This document shows positions 1-11,904 of a stretch of DNA of 64,000 bases, in pieces. Location of the stretch: positions 186,001 to 250,000 of the forward strand of contig JALMLS010000093.1 of the NCBI GenBank assembly GCA_038496445.1, written 5' to 3'. The notes beneath the pieces are model-generated. The model saw only the letters and a list, made by a program, of their open reading frames with translations. It did not search any database and had not been told where the DNA came from. The first letter of the stretch is position 1; every line of letters starts with the position of its first letter. The stretch comes from Trichosphaerium sp. ATCC 40318. Lineage: Eukaryota > Discosea > Flabellinia > Trichosidae. Made by a program: the position numbers and the translations under genes.

Positions 1-1441
1 TGATGGGTCAAAATGATCAAGCGCACAAAGTTTTTGTAATTGACTTTGGATTGGCATCGACCTTTCGCACACCTGATGGCAGCCATATTCCATACAATCC
101 CAACGCTAGTTTCCACGGGACACATCGCTATGCCTCTGCAAATAGCCATGAGCGCATAGGTACATAGTCATTTATTATTTCACGTTTTTTGAGCATTTGA
201 GTATCACGTTAAGCATGCAAAAAAAAACCACGCCAAATAGGTTTAAAATCGTTTTTGCACGCGCAACTAAACCTTACAGCACAACCAATTCCTCGTGGTC
301 TTTGCATTCTTGCTGTTTTTTTATTATTGACAACTAAATGATGTGGGTAGAACAGAGCAGACGAGACGATCTAGAAGCGTTGGGTTATGTACTTATTTAC
401 TTTGCAAAGGTACATAAATATATTTCTTTCTTGTGGACATTGTCAACCATCACTTGCTTAACAATCCAATTATAGGGCGGATTGCCTTGGCAGAATCTAG
501 ATATCAAGAGAAAAAAGCGTAAAAAGATTGGTGAAATAAAGAGAAACACGACTGTCGAAGCCATAACGAAAGGTCTTCCGAGTACGCCCTTGTTTTGTAG
601 TCTTTATCGTCGTACTTACAAAGACGCAGAGGCATTCGAAGAGTACTTTTCTTATGCACGCAAGTTGAAGTTTGACAGCAAGCCCAATTATAATTTCTTG
701 CGCGAATTATTCCGGTAAGTACCAACGCCACTCCACAAACAGAATCAATATTATATTTATTTATCGTTTTGTGAGTATTTACTGAATGTACCTGTCTAGC
801 GAATGTATGGCACAACACAACTATGACATGGATTATCAATACGATTGGTATCCGGTACGCCCACGCCTTTATCTATGTACATATACCTCATTTCTGTCAA
901 TCCTCTCCATTTGGCTTGGACATTTATTTGTTTTGCTACACCAACACTTTGCTGACATTTGTCGTGGATTCTAGGACACATTCAAGCCCAGAGATAAAAC
1001 AGAGTCCACAAGTTCCGCAGCTCAACCTAATAAATATAGCCAAGAACTGGATTCCATTGGAGAGCATCACACAGCACACAGACAAGTCGTTGCAAGGCGC
1101 ACAGGTGTAAAAACAAGTGCAAAGACAACGGGCGCCAAGGCAACAGGCGTAAAGACAACTGTCAAGACGGCTGTCAAGGCGACTGTCAAAACAACTACTG
1201 CAAAGCGAGCACAAAAGCGAAAACCTCCATCGACATCAAAACAGCCTTCGTACGTAAACAGGCATTCATATCTTTGCTGAATCACATTTTTGGTGTTTTT
1301 TTTTTTTGGTCTGTTTTCTTTGCAATGGTTTCCCATGTCAACTTGTATTTATTTCTTTTGCGCAGTCATAAAAAACAGAGACGACAATATAATCTGCGCG
1401 CACGAACAGCAAACAGGACAAAAAGTAGTCCGCGAAATTGA
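1..1441 (+). CDS. Casein kinase 1 family Ser/Thr kinase, 5' truncated by window edge
   Basis: The C-terminal half of a CK1 kinase. The first exon carries the DFG-type motif IDFGLAS and then the CK1-specific activation segment FHGTHRYAS. Later exons give EQSRRDDLEALGYVL and GGLPWQ, all classic CK1 signatures. Exons read as 1-159, 351-409, 476-714, 800-854, 975-1249 and 1366-1441, with GTACAT, GTAAGT and GTACGY donors. After the kinase fold comes a basic tail of about 115 residues in which Lys-Thr, Val-Lys-Thr and Ala-Lys units recur, ending in RKPP and an Arg/Lys-rich stretch, which suggests nuclear targeting or anionic binding. The N-lobe (ATP loop, catalytic Lys) lies outside the window. Which CK1 subtype is present cannot be decided. 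Confidence 0.9.
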
Positions 1442-1845
1442 TTTTGTACAATACTAATAGAAATCATAAAAAAATATCTCAAATGTAAATACAAATTCCG
1501 AACAAACGGGCAAATCAACACATCCAAGAATACGTTTTTTTATTAATTTGACAACACTCTCCGACCACAAACCGAAACTAAGGTACTTGGTATGGAGCAC
1601 TTTATTTAGAGATAGCGGTCCGGTATTAAAAAATGTGTAATACAGAGAGTACACATGGATAGATATGGTCAGGCTCAGCTATCTTTGTTTTAATTATTAA
1701 TATTATATGTATTCTGCTTAACTAATTGATGGCAGCACTGGGCGTAATCAACTCCGAGTTTCAAGGTTGGCATTGGGTGTATACAGGTGCTTTGCTCAAT
1801 CATAGTGCTATGCAATGCAGTTGACTCGCGCTCTAGTTTGGCAGC
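1442..1845. other. Convergent 3' intergenic region, no gene seen
   Basis: AT-rich stretch between the stop codons of the convergent CK1 and tafazzin genes. A 66-codon minus-strand frame at 1454-1654 has no recognisable motif and no convincing splice signals. I take the region as 3' UTRs. Confidence 0.5.
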
Positions 1846-2939
1846 TCATTCTGGTTTAATGGTGATGCCTTGTTTCTTCAATCTGCGGTAGAGAGACGCT
1901 TGTGTTCTCGTCAGGGCGGTGTGTGCCTCGGCTGTAAGTTTCGACCAAGCTTCGCGTTCATTCATTTTGGCTTGCTTCATCGCACGGATTTGTTTTGCGA
2001 AACTGACTGGCTCCCCGATCTCAATCTTGCACATATGGTTAAAACACGCTCCATCATAACGTTTATAACGTACCCAAACAGATTTAAAGGGCCTTGGCAC
2101 GCGAAACCACTTTGGCCACCTGTTCTCCGGCATAACACGTGCCATACCTTAAGACAGCAAATATTGAGTCAGGTCTGTGATATTCACACCTCAATCAGCT
2201 TGCAGACACAACGCACCTTGATGATAAACTGGTAGCAAAGTCACGTCGTGTTTGGCCTCGTACAACATCCTTCCTATGCCTACCACACACCTTTTAAAAC
2301 AAATGAAAACAAATGTGGTTTTCGCGTACCCCACTTTAACCTGGGTAGCAACACATTTGTTTGGTTAATTTTGCCTTCTGGGAAGACGTTTACCCATTCA
2401 CCCTCGTTTAACAGACGCACAGCTCTTGTGACGCCTACGTGGAAGATGATGTGTCTCGAGAGCTCAAAATGTCTACTTTATTGTTACGCACCTTCTTGCT
2501 CTACGCCGCCACCACGCACTATTTCATAGGCTTTACCATGATTGAAAAACCAAGTGCTGAATTTATTGTTGAAAATGATGTCTGATTTTTGTGATAAATA
2601 AATACTTCTGTCAACTCAACCAAAACAACTCAAATGGTTCAAAAACGATTATTACCTTTTGCACCGAGACTCCAACGTATCCTGTCACAAGCCCATAACT
2701 CTTTCATGCCTAAACTCATTGTCCAGATCATAGGATCGTCTAATGTGGAGTGGTGGTTGAGTACGGTAAGTAGTGGCTCAGTTTTAGGCCTGTGCCAATA
2801 CAACTGCAAAAGTTGTTTGCTAAGCGCGCCAATTAGCGTCGCGGTGCTCTCAAACGCACCGATTGAATATTTGAAAGCGTATAGATGACGCAAACGCCTT
2901 GAATACCAAGGCTGTAGCATTAATGATAAATCTCTGCAT
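1846..2939 (-). CDS. TAZ: Tafazzin-like cardiolipin transacylase
   Basis: Tafazzin is the phospholipid-lysophospholipid transacylase that remodels cardiolipin on the faces of the mitochondrial membranes. Spliced minus-strand exons give the acyltransferase HX4D motif in PLLTVLNHHSTLDDP, then IRWSLGAKDIIFNNKFS, then IVRGGGVEQEG and the second motif WVNVFPEGKINQTN followed by RLKWGIGRM; all are in the order found in yeast and animal tafazzins. The last exon supplies MARVMPENRWPKWFRVP and IEIGEPVSF, matching the family's C-terminal part. The start at 2939 gives a short hydrophobic N-terminus (MQRFIINATALVFKAF). Introns are short (about 48-100 nt), with GTGCGT, GTACGC and GTACGT donors. The intron inside the last exon (acceptor GCAAG) is inferred because removing it restores the family pattern. 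A 38-codon plus-strand frame at 2469-2585 is only the antisense of an exon. Confidence 0.85.
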
Positions 2940-3102
2940 CTAGTGTAGTTTCTCCACTGGAGAGTTACAATGTAGACAATGGTGGACTTTTGCACACCTT
3001 TATTGTTGTACAATGTGACATTTACCAGTACTAGTGCAAGGTAACTCAGTAGCGAGCCAATAGCGTAGTTTGCAGTGACACGTCATTTGGTAATGTTGAA
3101 AG

Positions 3103-3377
3103 CTACAACTGGCCTCTTAGTGTACGCCTGCAGCCTTTTTGGGCCCACACACGCCCTTAGCAAAGTGATACCTTGCCAGGCACGAATATTGTGGCTCAGA
3201 CACGTTTGTGTTGTCTTCAGTGAAAAAGCAGTTTAACATGCGCTACTTTGCAACCGAACCCGTACATAGCATTCTACTCGCTTCGGCGAGTGTGCACTCG
3301 TTGATCAGCCAAGCCGCCATCTTTAGCGCATATTCAAGACCCTTTATTTCGCTACGAGTCAATAGGCTTCTCACCAT
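3103..3377 (-). CDS. Possible small two- or three-exon gene, unrecognised
   Basis: A minus-strand ATG at 3377 opens a helix-rich frame (start MVRSLLTRSEIKGLEYALK) that runs to a GTACGG donor near 3265. It can be joined across short introns to a stop near 3103, for roughly 60 residues. There is no family resemblance I know, no signal peptide and no obvious partner. The rest of 2940-3514, between the divergent tafazzin and UBA3 starts, holds nothing else I can support and would contain both promoters. Low confidence: this could be a chance frame. Confidence 0.2.
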
Positions 3378-3514
3378 AGCTGTAATACAGTATTGCATTC
3401 AGTAACACTAGGCATTCGCTGTACGTAAACTTACTTTTGGGCGTTACGGACAGTCTAGTCCGTCCCAGCATTTAACCACTAGTGTGTAGTCGCGATCATT
3501 GACTCTTAGAATAG

Positions 3515-5595
3515 ATGACAGAGCTCGCAAACAGATGGCAAGACATTTCACAGGTTTTAAGTAACAAGGGAGCATTCGCTTGCGATGGCTTTGAAGCAGA
3601 CACCGAACAGGACAAAGAGGTTCGTTGCGGTTTTTTTTAACGCCATGCGAGCGCTTTGGGCGTTTTTCGTTGTGCAAAAACACTGAGAGTCTTTGTTTCA
3701 CTGACCAACTACAACCAGAACCTCGAATTTTTGCTTGAGGAGTCTAAAATTTTGGTTATCGGCGCTGGTGGCCTTGGTGCGTCTTTAGGTGCGTATATTT
3801 TAGTGCTTATTGGCTAAATAGGTTGCGAATTGTTGAAGGACTTGGCTTTGCTTGGTTTCCGCAACATTGATGTCATTGATATGGACGAAATTGATTTGTC
3901 TAACCTAAACAGACAGTTCTTATTCAGGTAACGCTCACGCAACCAAAAAACCGCAAAAACCACCTAAACGCCGTTTAGAAAAGCCGACATTGGTAAATCA
4001 AAAGCGGAGGTAGCTGCTGCATTCATAAACAAACGTGTTGCAGGCGCCAAGGTAGTTGGGTGCGTAGACGTGACCTTGCAAGGTCTTTATTATTTTTTAT
4101 TTATTTTTCATCAAATTATATTATTTTGTTTCAAAAAGTTACTATGTGTTGCTTGGCGCTTCCGTGTTTTTGACTGTTTTTTTTTTAAAGACACTACAAA
4201 AAAATTCAAGACTTTGCCCCAGAGTATTACGAGCAGTTCAACTTGATCGTTGCCGGTTTGGATAACATCAAAGCCCGTCGTTGGATCAACGCTATGGTTG
4301 TCAACTTGGTCGCCATTGACGACGATGGTAGAACTGATCCTGACACTGTCATTCCCCTCGTTGATGGCGGTACCGAAGGTGCGGTTTGCCAACTCCTCCT
4401 TTTATTAGTTGATACAGTGTGTTAACAGGTTGTTACTTTTAGGATTCAAAGGTCAATGTCGTGTCATTCTACCAACCCTTGGCGCTTGCTTCGAATGTGC
4501 GTTGGACACGTTCCCTCCACCAACTACGTTCCCAATGTGTACTGTCAGAAACACACCTCGTTTGCCTGAACACTGTATCAAATACGCATTGGCCGTGCAA
4601 TGGCCAGAAGAGCGCGCTGACACACCTGTACGTCACCCCACACAGCCTTATTTAAATAAGAGAAACATATTTCTAAGTGGTACAATGAACTAGTTGGACA
4701 ATGACAATCCAGAGCACATCACTTGGTTGTGCAAGAAAGCTCAGGAGCGTGCCGACAAATTCGGTATTTCAGGTGTCGACTACCGCCTGACACAAGGTGT
4801 AACGAAGAATATTATTCCTGCCATCGCCTCTACCAACGCCATCATATCAGGTACGTGCACATCTCATCCAGTTTTTTTCTTTTTACTAAGACAATCATAC
4901 AACAGCTGCTTGTGCTAATGAAGCATTTAAAATTGCAACACAAACTGCACCATACTTGAACAACTGGATGACATACAACGGTTTGGAAGGATTGTACACT
5001 TACACTTTTAACTATGAGAGGAGGGTAAGTCAATCTTTATAAATTTCAGCGGTTCTCTCCTCTATCTTGCATTTAATACAAGTTATAGTCAAGCTGTCCA
5101 GTTTCAGGATCTGATACCTGTCCTTTCAATGCTGATCCATTGATGACATTGGAAGATTTAATATACGAGCTGACTGCACAACCAAACTTGTATCCACACT
5201 ACACCGGCCCTATTTTTATCAGCTTTTTTTTATTGCCAAGTGCTTTGTAACCATCAACATTTTTATCCACTTAACTCTGAACAAGTCAACTTGACTCCCC
5301 ATCAATAACTACAGTCACCGATGACAAGTCTCGTAGTTTGTACATGCAACGACCAAGAGCGTTGGAAGAGGCAACCAGACCAAACTTGGCCAAACCATTG
5401 CAAGACCTCTTGACTGACGGCAGCACACTTAATGTTACAGATCCTATGCTTCCATCCGTACGCCACTCACGCAACCCCTATTGTGGCATTAAACTTGTAC
5501 TGACTCTCTCTTAGGTAGCCTTAACCATCGTTGTGCGCTTCTCAAAGGAACCTGGCTCATACGTCAACCCAGACAAACGCGACGACAAACCATAG
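3515..5595 (+). CDS. UBA3: NEDD8-activating enzyme E1 catalytic subunit (UBA3-like)
   Basis: UBA3 with its partner NAE1/ULA1 adenylates NEDD8 and passes it to the E2 Ubc12. Eleven exons (3515-3619, 3719-3776, 3822-3927, 3979-4059, 4191-4378, 4443-4627, 4694-4850, 4906-5024, 5089-5189, 5286-5457, 5515-5595) join in frame to 450 aa, normal for the family. Visible landmarks are the nucleotide loop [24 protein letters not shown], the active-site segment [16 protein letters not shown] with the catalytic Cys, [20 protein letters not shown], and the ubiquitin-fold C-terminus that recruits the E2. The first zinc pair (ACFEC) is kept. The second, normally CxxC, reads CPVSGSDTC. The intron after 5189 uses a weak GTATCC donor and an AAG acceptor. 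Confidence 0.93.
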
Positions 5596-5688
5596 ACCTC
5601 CAGGAAAAACAAAGGATTTTGTCACCTTAATAAAGCAAAACAAGCGGAAGATTGATTGTTGTTAATGTTGGCGTTTTGTACATTTTTA

Positions 5689-8600
5689 TTATTTTACGTT
5701 AGTAGCACTGCTCCTGCCTCCACTTGGAAGCGCTAGCGGTGTCTCTGTTTTTGCACAATCAACGAGCGTTTGCATCTGCGCTTGCATGGTAAATAGCGTG
5801 CCATGACGGTCAAAGCTCCAGTTAGATTCTCCATAATCAACACGCATTTTAATCAAAGGATTGCCCTGTTTGAAGAAACCTGTTAACGATATGACACCCT
5901 CATCAATTGCACGTACGGCATCTGCCAGTTTTTGTAGCGATGGAACGAGCGTTGGGTGACTTATGCGCATGTTTGGCGTGTCACCAATGTGTATGGTCAT
6001 CGTGAAGTCTCTTTTGCCGGAAACAAAGTGCTTGTTGTCCGAGTATGTTGGGCACAACGTTATGGGATGCACAGTCATTTTCACAAAATTTACGATGGCA
6101 CTACCCAATACACGTGCTACGCAGTCCCAAGCTTCTCCTTCTTCGATTGTGAGCTGGGCTTGCTTGAAGGTGAGCTCCGTTGGCTTTGTGCCCTTTATCG
6201 TCACTTTGATGCCGTGGTTAGCAACCGACGTTACAAGCGATGGTACGATACTAGCACAAACAGCATTAGCGTTATGGAGATTGATCAATTGTGCCTTACC
6301 TCGTCACAACGCACTTTGGGTCCCAACTAATTTTCTGTGCATCACCCCAGTTCTTTTGTATGACACCTATGAATATGGCTTACTACTGGAGCAAAGCGCA
6401 GGGACAGGGAACGTACCGTATGCGCTGCTCAGCAAGAATAGCGATGCAGGTACAGAAATGTAGTACCAGTACAGTCGTTGCGATAAATACGTCGTGTAAA
6501 TAGGCCATCCGACCCAAATGATGAGTGTTGGAAACATTAGAATTTCACCTAGGAAGAAGAAGCGCCTTAGCCTGTAGTTCAGCACAGTCATTTGCTTCAA
6601 ACAAAGTATAAATCCTGCCCATATTTTGCCACTGATGACGGTCATTACAACCCACTTGTATACACCTAACGGTTGAAACAGTGGAGCGTACTTGTTTCTG
6701 ACTGGTAACGTTAAGGACAATTAGTTGTTAACAACAACTAAGAAAAACAAAGAAAGAGGATACATTTAAATGCCATGTATATGCTTACACCAAATGCCAC
6801 TATCCAAACACCTTCAAAAGCCAAAACTTTGGGTTGCACATGTTGCAGTGCAGTATAAGCAGCTGCATTCTGCGTCAACAGAAAGGTCAAAAGTGCTTTG
6901 CCGTTAGAAAATGTGACCAGTGACCACAGCCAAGACGTGAGTGTTACTGGAAACCATAAGTCTAGTTCCAACTGCAGCGCTGAACTAACGTTAATCACCC
7001 AGCATCTTTAAACGTACGTACTCAATATCCAAGTAAAGATTGAATTCAGAGTGCGCGTGATGATAGGGATGAGAACACGTGGATCTTTGAGTACAGTGTC
7101 AAGTGAAGTCATGGCGACAGGCGTGAAGAGAATGACAGGCAAAATCAACAACAACCCATTCAACAACACAATTAGTGGCTGGAGTACGATCTGGATACAT
7201 CTCGATACAATCTTAATCGTAATGTACAAGTACGGGTGCATATCTAGACTTTTAGTTAGACACAACGGTACCAGAGCGCAACTATGTTCAAAAATATACC
7301 AGCTTTGTTTTTATGCCTAAAGTCAACAAGTTAGTCTTAAAATTGTAACGCAATTCGACGGTACCAGAAGGGTTGTCCAAGCGTGATACACGATATAATG
7401 ATAGGATCTCACAAAGGTTAATGAAAACAAGTGAACAACTGATTGTATAAATAAAATGCAATTGGTTGGGGATACGAATAAGAAAGACAATAAACGAAAG
7501 CACACAAGGGACGAAAATCAAAGCGGTTGGGATTGTTAGTAAAAACAAGATGTCTGAACCCCAAAAGTTCATATGGTTCATCGCTTCAGCTTCATAGAGT
7601 ATGAGTGGGAGGGTACAAACAGTTGGGAATGAATACGTACCATTCAGGCCAAACATAGCAGTCAATAATATGTTGTTCGAATCACCCTCACGGCCAAGGG
7701 CTTGTCTTATAGCCTTGATACCTATATGCAATGGTATGCAAGGTAAGGCGAGAATCTATAAACCAGGTTAGTAGTTGTGCGTTTACCAATCCAAAGTCCG
7801 GTTTCACCTTTAATGGCAACAATAGGATATGTCTAAAATCTCTAATACTGCACTGGCATGCGTAAAATACAATGGGTGCATAATAAACCAGAGAAGGTGG
7901 TGCATCGGCGGTGGATTCGAAGGACTTTTTGTATTTCAGACACTACAATTTATTCAAAAAAAGTTGTACCACTTTATCAATATAATCAAAAATACGTACT
8001 GCCGCATCTGTATTCGTGGCCGCTTTCCAAATACGTGAGAAAAAAGAAGGAATGTGAAATACACCGATCAATATCATAAAAATAGAGCATAAGCAAAGGA
8101 GGTCGTGGGCAAGGAATAGTGCGTTAAGGAAGCATGCCACATAGTACGAGACGCTCTAAGAACAAGTTAGTAACATGGTGTTAATCATAAGCGCTTTTGT
8201 TTGAGACCTTGTAGAAGTATCTTTCACAATATTTCATGCTATCTGTCTTCAAAAGATCCATGTCGGATTCTATAGTGTTCTTAGTGAGGGTGTGGTATCT
8301 AACCAACGTACGATTTGTATACTTAGGATGGAAAACCTAAACACTGTTTCAATAAAACTATTAAGATTGTTTGTGTTAGTACATGCGCCATTGTCTCCTT
8401 CTTGACTCGTTTATATTGATACAATAGCGAAGGTATACGAATAAATGTGACTAGCACTAATGCAGCTATGATATATGTTAAATATAAATAGGGGTTCGTG
8501 TATACTAACCAAGAAGAGTGGAGATTATGTCTAGGAACACAATGCAAGTAAAAATGAGGAATGATTGTCTCCAATGCTGGTTTCCATTCACCTACAATCC

Positions 8601-11600
8601 CTCCTTAATATGCAACGATCACATTGCCTCGTACCTTGCTTTGGTAGTCTACGAGATGATACAATCGCCACACAGTGAGCATTACGGGTAAACCTAAAAG
8701 TACAAATGGAACGTCATAGACCCACTCTTTGAACTCTGCAAACACCATTTGGTGCTCATCCATGCCTCGTCGATACTACATTTTTGATTAACTAATATGA
8801 ATAGCTGAGTGTATTCGCACTGTATTGAGGATAGTCCATAGGCTAGAAATGCGCCACAGCGTGACAACCATGATGAGCACCATGCATGAGCAAGGCACAT
8901 CCTTTATTGTGCGCCACAGATGGGAAAATACCATTAACCTTCTTTCACGTGCGCTATCGCCCTTTTTGGAAAGGTTAGGACTAACCATAACACTCACTAA
9001 CCTCACTAAGAGCCCTATATAGCAATATAGGAATACGCCACAGCGCGAGTATCCCAATGAATATGAAAGGTATATCCACCAGCAACTGCCAAAACTCGTT
9101 GAATATGATGGCGTGTTTGTTGTCTTTTAAAGTAGAGCCGCGAATCTTTTTCCATAAAGAAGCACCGCGCCATGTACACAACAACAATGTGCCAATGCAC
9201 AAGATAGGTAGATCAAGAACTATGAGAAGCGCTTGTCCCGCAATAAGTTTCCGTCTGTCCCATTCGTCCATTGGCTAGTAGAAAATACTTGAGTGGGGAT
9301 GTCTCTTTGTAAACTTGAGTGCCGTACCTCTCGCAATATTTTTTGCAAGACATAATACCTAAGTATCCAAGACCACGGACATAGGCATATCAGCAGAGTC
9401 AGGGCAAAGAATGGGAGGTCAATGATGAACAGCACGAACTCAGTAATAATCGCTTGCTGATAATCTGCCACGGGGTATTTACGCTTACGTGCAGGAGATG
9501 GATTCTCTTCCTCGTCATCGTTGTCTTTGGGAACGTTTCCTCGGCGCCGAGGGGCTATAGCTTCTAGATGCTCCTTACGTAGCTAGCATTTTGTCAAATA
9601 TTACCCTTGGTTCAAAATTGGGTTACCTTCTTTAGTTTAGCATACAAACTACGTGAACGCCAAATTGTAGCAAACACAGCAAGTGCAAGTACTGCGCAAG
9701 GTATGTCAACGAGCCAGTACCACAAGTTGCGTAATATCACCCATTTTATAGAGTACCGATTGGTGGCCTAGAGGCTCATGTTAACACCACAATTTCAATA
9801 TTGATTCATACCTCATATAGTTGTTTAGCGAGTGTGCTGGCACGCCACATTGTTAGCCATATTGGTATAGATAATATGTGATAAGGCAAATCGAAGAGAT
9901 CGTAAAATAGATATACAAATTCACACAAGGCGACATAACGTCTGGCTCTGGCATCTGCTGCCTAAAGATTGATGGTTTTAGAAGTGACACATGAATCACA
10001 GAATGTACTCTGTATAGGTTAGTTACGAGCCAATATGACCTCCAAACTGTTAAAAGCACCACAGAGCCAAGCAAAATAAAAGGGATATCAAGCAACAACC
10101 CACGGAACTCGTAAAAGACAATTTCATCAAGGTGAAAATTTGACCTAACCTCCAAATGTCGCCAGCCAATACGATGCCAATTCTACGCGTAATACTTTAA
10201 CGTTTGAGCATACAGAGTGAGTAGTTACCTGTCGCAACTGAGTTATCATGTGGTATAACCTATAGACTGACAGAGTCAAGATGGTGACTTCGATTACCAG
10301 AAACAAATCTAGTACAACCATAAATAACTGAATAATCACTTGTTTCCACTGCTCTGCGCGATGTTGCTTCATATGTTCCTTCTTATGAGATTGGGCAATC
10401 TAAAAACGTTAGGTAAAATAATAGGCTACAGATCCGTACGATTGGCATGTATTTCAATAGAGGGTAGATTCTATAAACTGTACAGCATACAGCCAAAGAC
10501 AAACCCAATAAAATCCAATCATAAAACATTTCCCTAAAAACCCATGTACAGAGGCGTGCGCGCTCTCCTGTGCTTTTGCACTAAAGTATTCTCAGAAAAG
10601 GCCACCAGTAGCCAACGGACCTCGCGCAATTGATGGTAAAATACAAGGATATTCCATGGGGCTAGCGAGAGGCCAATCAGTCCGGCTAGCCAACTAAAAC
10701 AGTCCAACACAACGCATACAAACGACTTGCACAGCTTGTTTCGTAATTTCCCTGAATACAACAGCACCTGAACTGCAGAACTTCCTGCTCTCATTTCCTT
10801 GGCTAGAGTAAGCACTGTACGCTAATTTAGCAAACTTACAAGTTTGAAAGTTTTAACGACACCTGGCACTCGCCACATAGTGACGAGAACTGGAATAAAG
10901 CAAACAAACGCTATCGGATCGGTGGGCAGATAGCCCAAGTTATTAAAAATTCCATATCTGATAGATTGACTCCCCTTGGGTAACACTCGGTTGCGGTGTT
11001 TCTCCCAAAGTAGGTACAATACACCCGGTAGTCTAAAGCCACGTGGTAAATATTCAACGTTGCAAGTTTGAAAAAAAAACCAAAACTAGCATTACCTGTA
11101 TAAAGTTACCACGTGGACTAAAAAGCACAGCCCTGCTATAGCGTCTATTTGTGCATCCAATATGGAATAAAAATAGTTTTTCCTAAAATAATCCAACTGT
11201 TTGTTTTTGACACTGCTGACGGAGTATTCGCGTACCATTTTACAGGGGGCAGCTGTTTCATCCAGTGTACGCTTGCATGTCTGGCTCCGAATGCCGCAAT
11301 GCCCAAAGCACCTGTCATGGAAAGGAAAAGGACCAACGTATCGAAATATAGGTAGTTGATGATCCCTACACACAGAATAGGTGAAATACTAATAGGGACC
11401 GCGATCGTTGCTAAAAACCATCTCAACGGACATAAAAGCGTGTATAGAACCGGATTTTGGCTTGTATTGAAAACTTTCGTTTCAAAAAAACGCTAAGTGT
11501 GTTAAAATAATCAACGTGGCATATTTACCTGTGTGACGGCGAAATAGAAGTATATTGGTAGGATAGCTAACCCACAAAGCGCACCCAGTATATCAATTGC

Positions 11601-11639
11601 AAATCTAAGTGCCACTAGCACCAGTGGCGTGTCAGCCAT
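5689..11639 (-). CDS. Giant multi-module membrane protein with tandem D(I/L/V)P...WR segments
   Basis: Not a family I recognise. From an ATG at 11639 about 25 short exons join into a protein of very roughly 1,600 residues. It is built from repeated modules of about 45-60 residues. Each has a short polar lead, an acidic pivot written D-[ILV]-P in many copies (LLLDIPFILLGSVVLLTVWR, LLVDIPFIFIGILALWR, VIDLPFF-type, YDVPFVLLGLPVMLTVWR), one hydrophobic helix, then Trp-Arg and an amphipathic tail (LVTNLYR, LLYRALSE, TLAKQLYE). At least 15 such modules lie between 11.6 and 7.4 kb, often one per exon. After 7.4 kb come less regular hydrophobic exons, and then a soluble 190-residue C-terminal domain (5689-6240) with no motif I know. 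Junctions near 7300-7450 are unresolved. Multi-pass or monotopic membrane insertion is inferred. Confidence 0.7.
8400..11639 (-). repeat. Protein-level tandem repeat region (membrane modules)
   Basis: Coding repeats of the large membrane gene. Recognisable copies lie near 11529-11639, 11240-11492, 11098-11190, 10860-11035, 10615-10800, 10440-10580, 10230-10400, 10010-10180, 9810-9960, 9630-9770, 9330-9585, 9140-9277, 9005-9130, 8820-8970, 8630-8780 and 8400-8590. The DNA copies have diverged; the repeat is visible mainly in protein as an acidic/Pro pivot, a helix of about 17 residues and Trp-Arg. Many modules are single exons, consistent with growth by exon duplication. Confidence 0.65.
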
Positions 11640-11904
11640 CTTGAGTGGCAACGTAGGCAAACTGTTTTGGGTTTAAAAACGATCACATGTCACTTAACAA
11701 AAATGTACTACGTAGCACGGGTAAAAGCGTTTTTTTTCCGATTCGGTACATAAATCAAAAGAGGCCAAGGAGGAGAATATACAGATGGCACAGGTTTTAG
11801 GTGAATTGTTGTTAAGGTAAAGAGCGGTTAATATTAAGGAAGTTGTTCGAGAATACAATAAAATTAATAGCTCACAAAGCCCGCAAATACGACAAAAGCA
11901 ATAA

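Noticed and set aside
2460-2581. Apparent frameshift and in-frame stops in tafazzin
   Set aside because: They vanish when the acceptor ATCAG at 2582 and a normal 57-nt GTGCGT...TAG intron are used; the gene is intact.
2469-2585. 38-codon plus-strand frame (MSTLLLRTFLLYAATT) followed by AATAAA
   Set aside because: It is antisense to a tafazzin exon and intron whose minus-strand reading matches conserved tafazzin motifs, so the plus-strand frame is a shadow.
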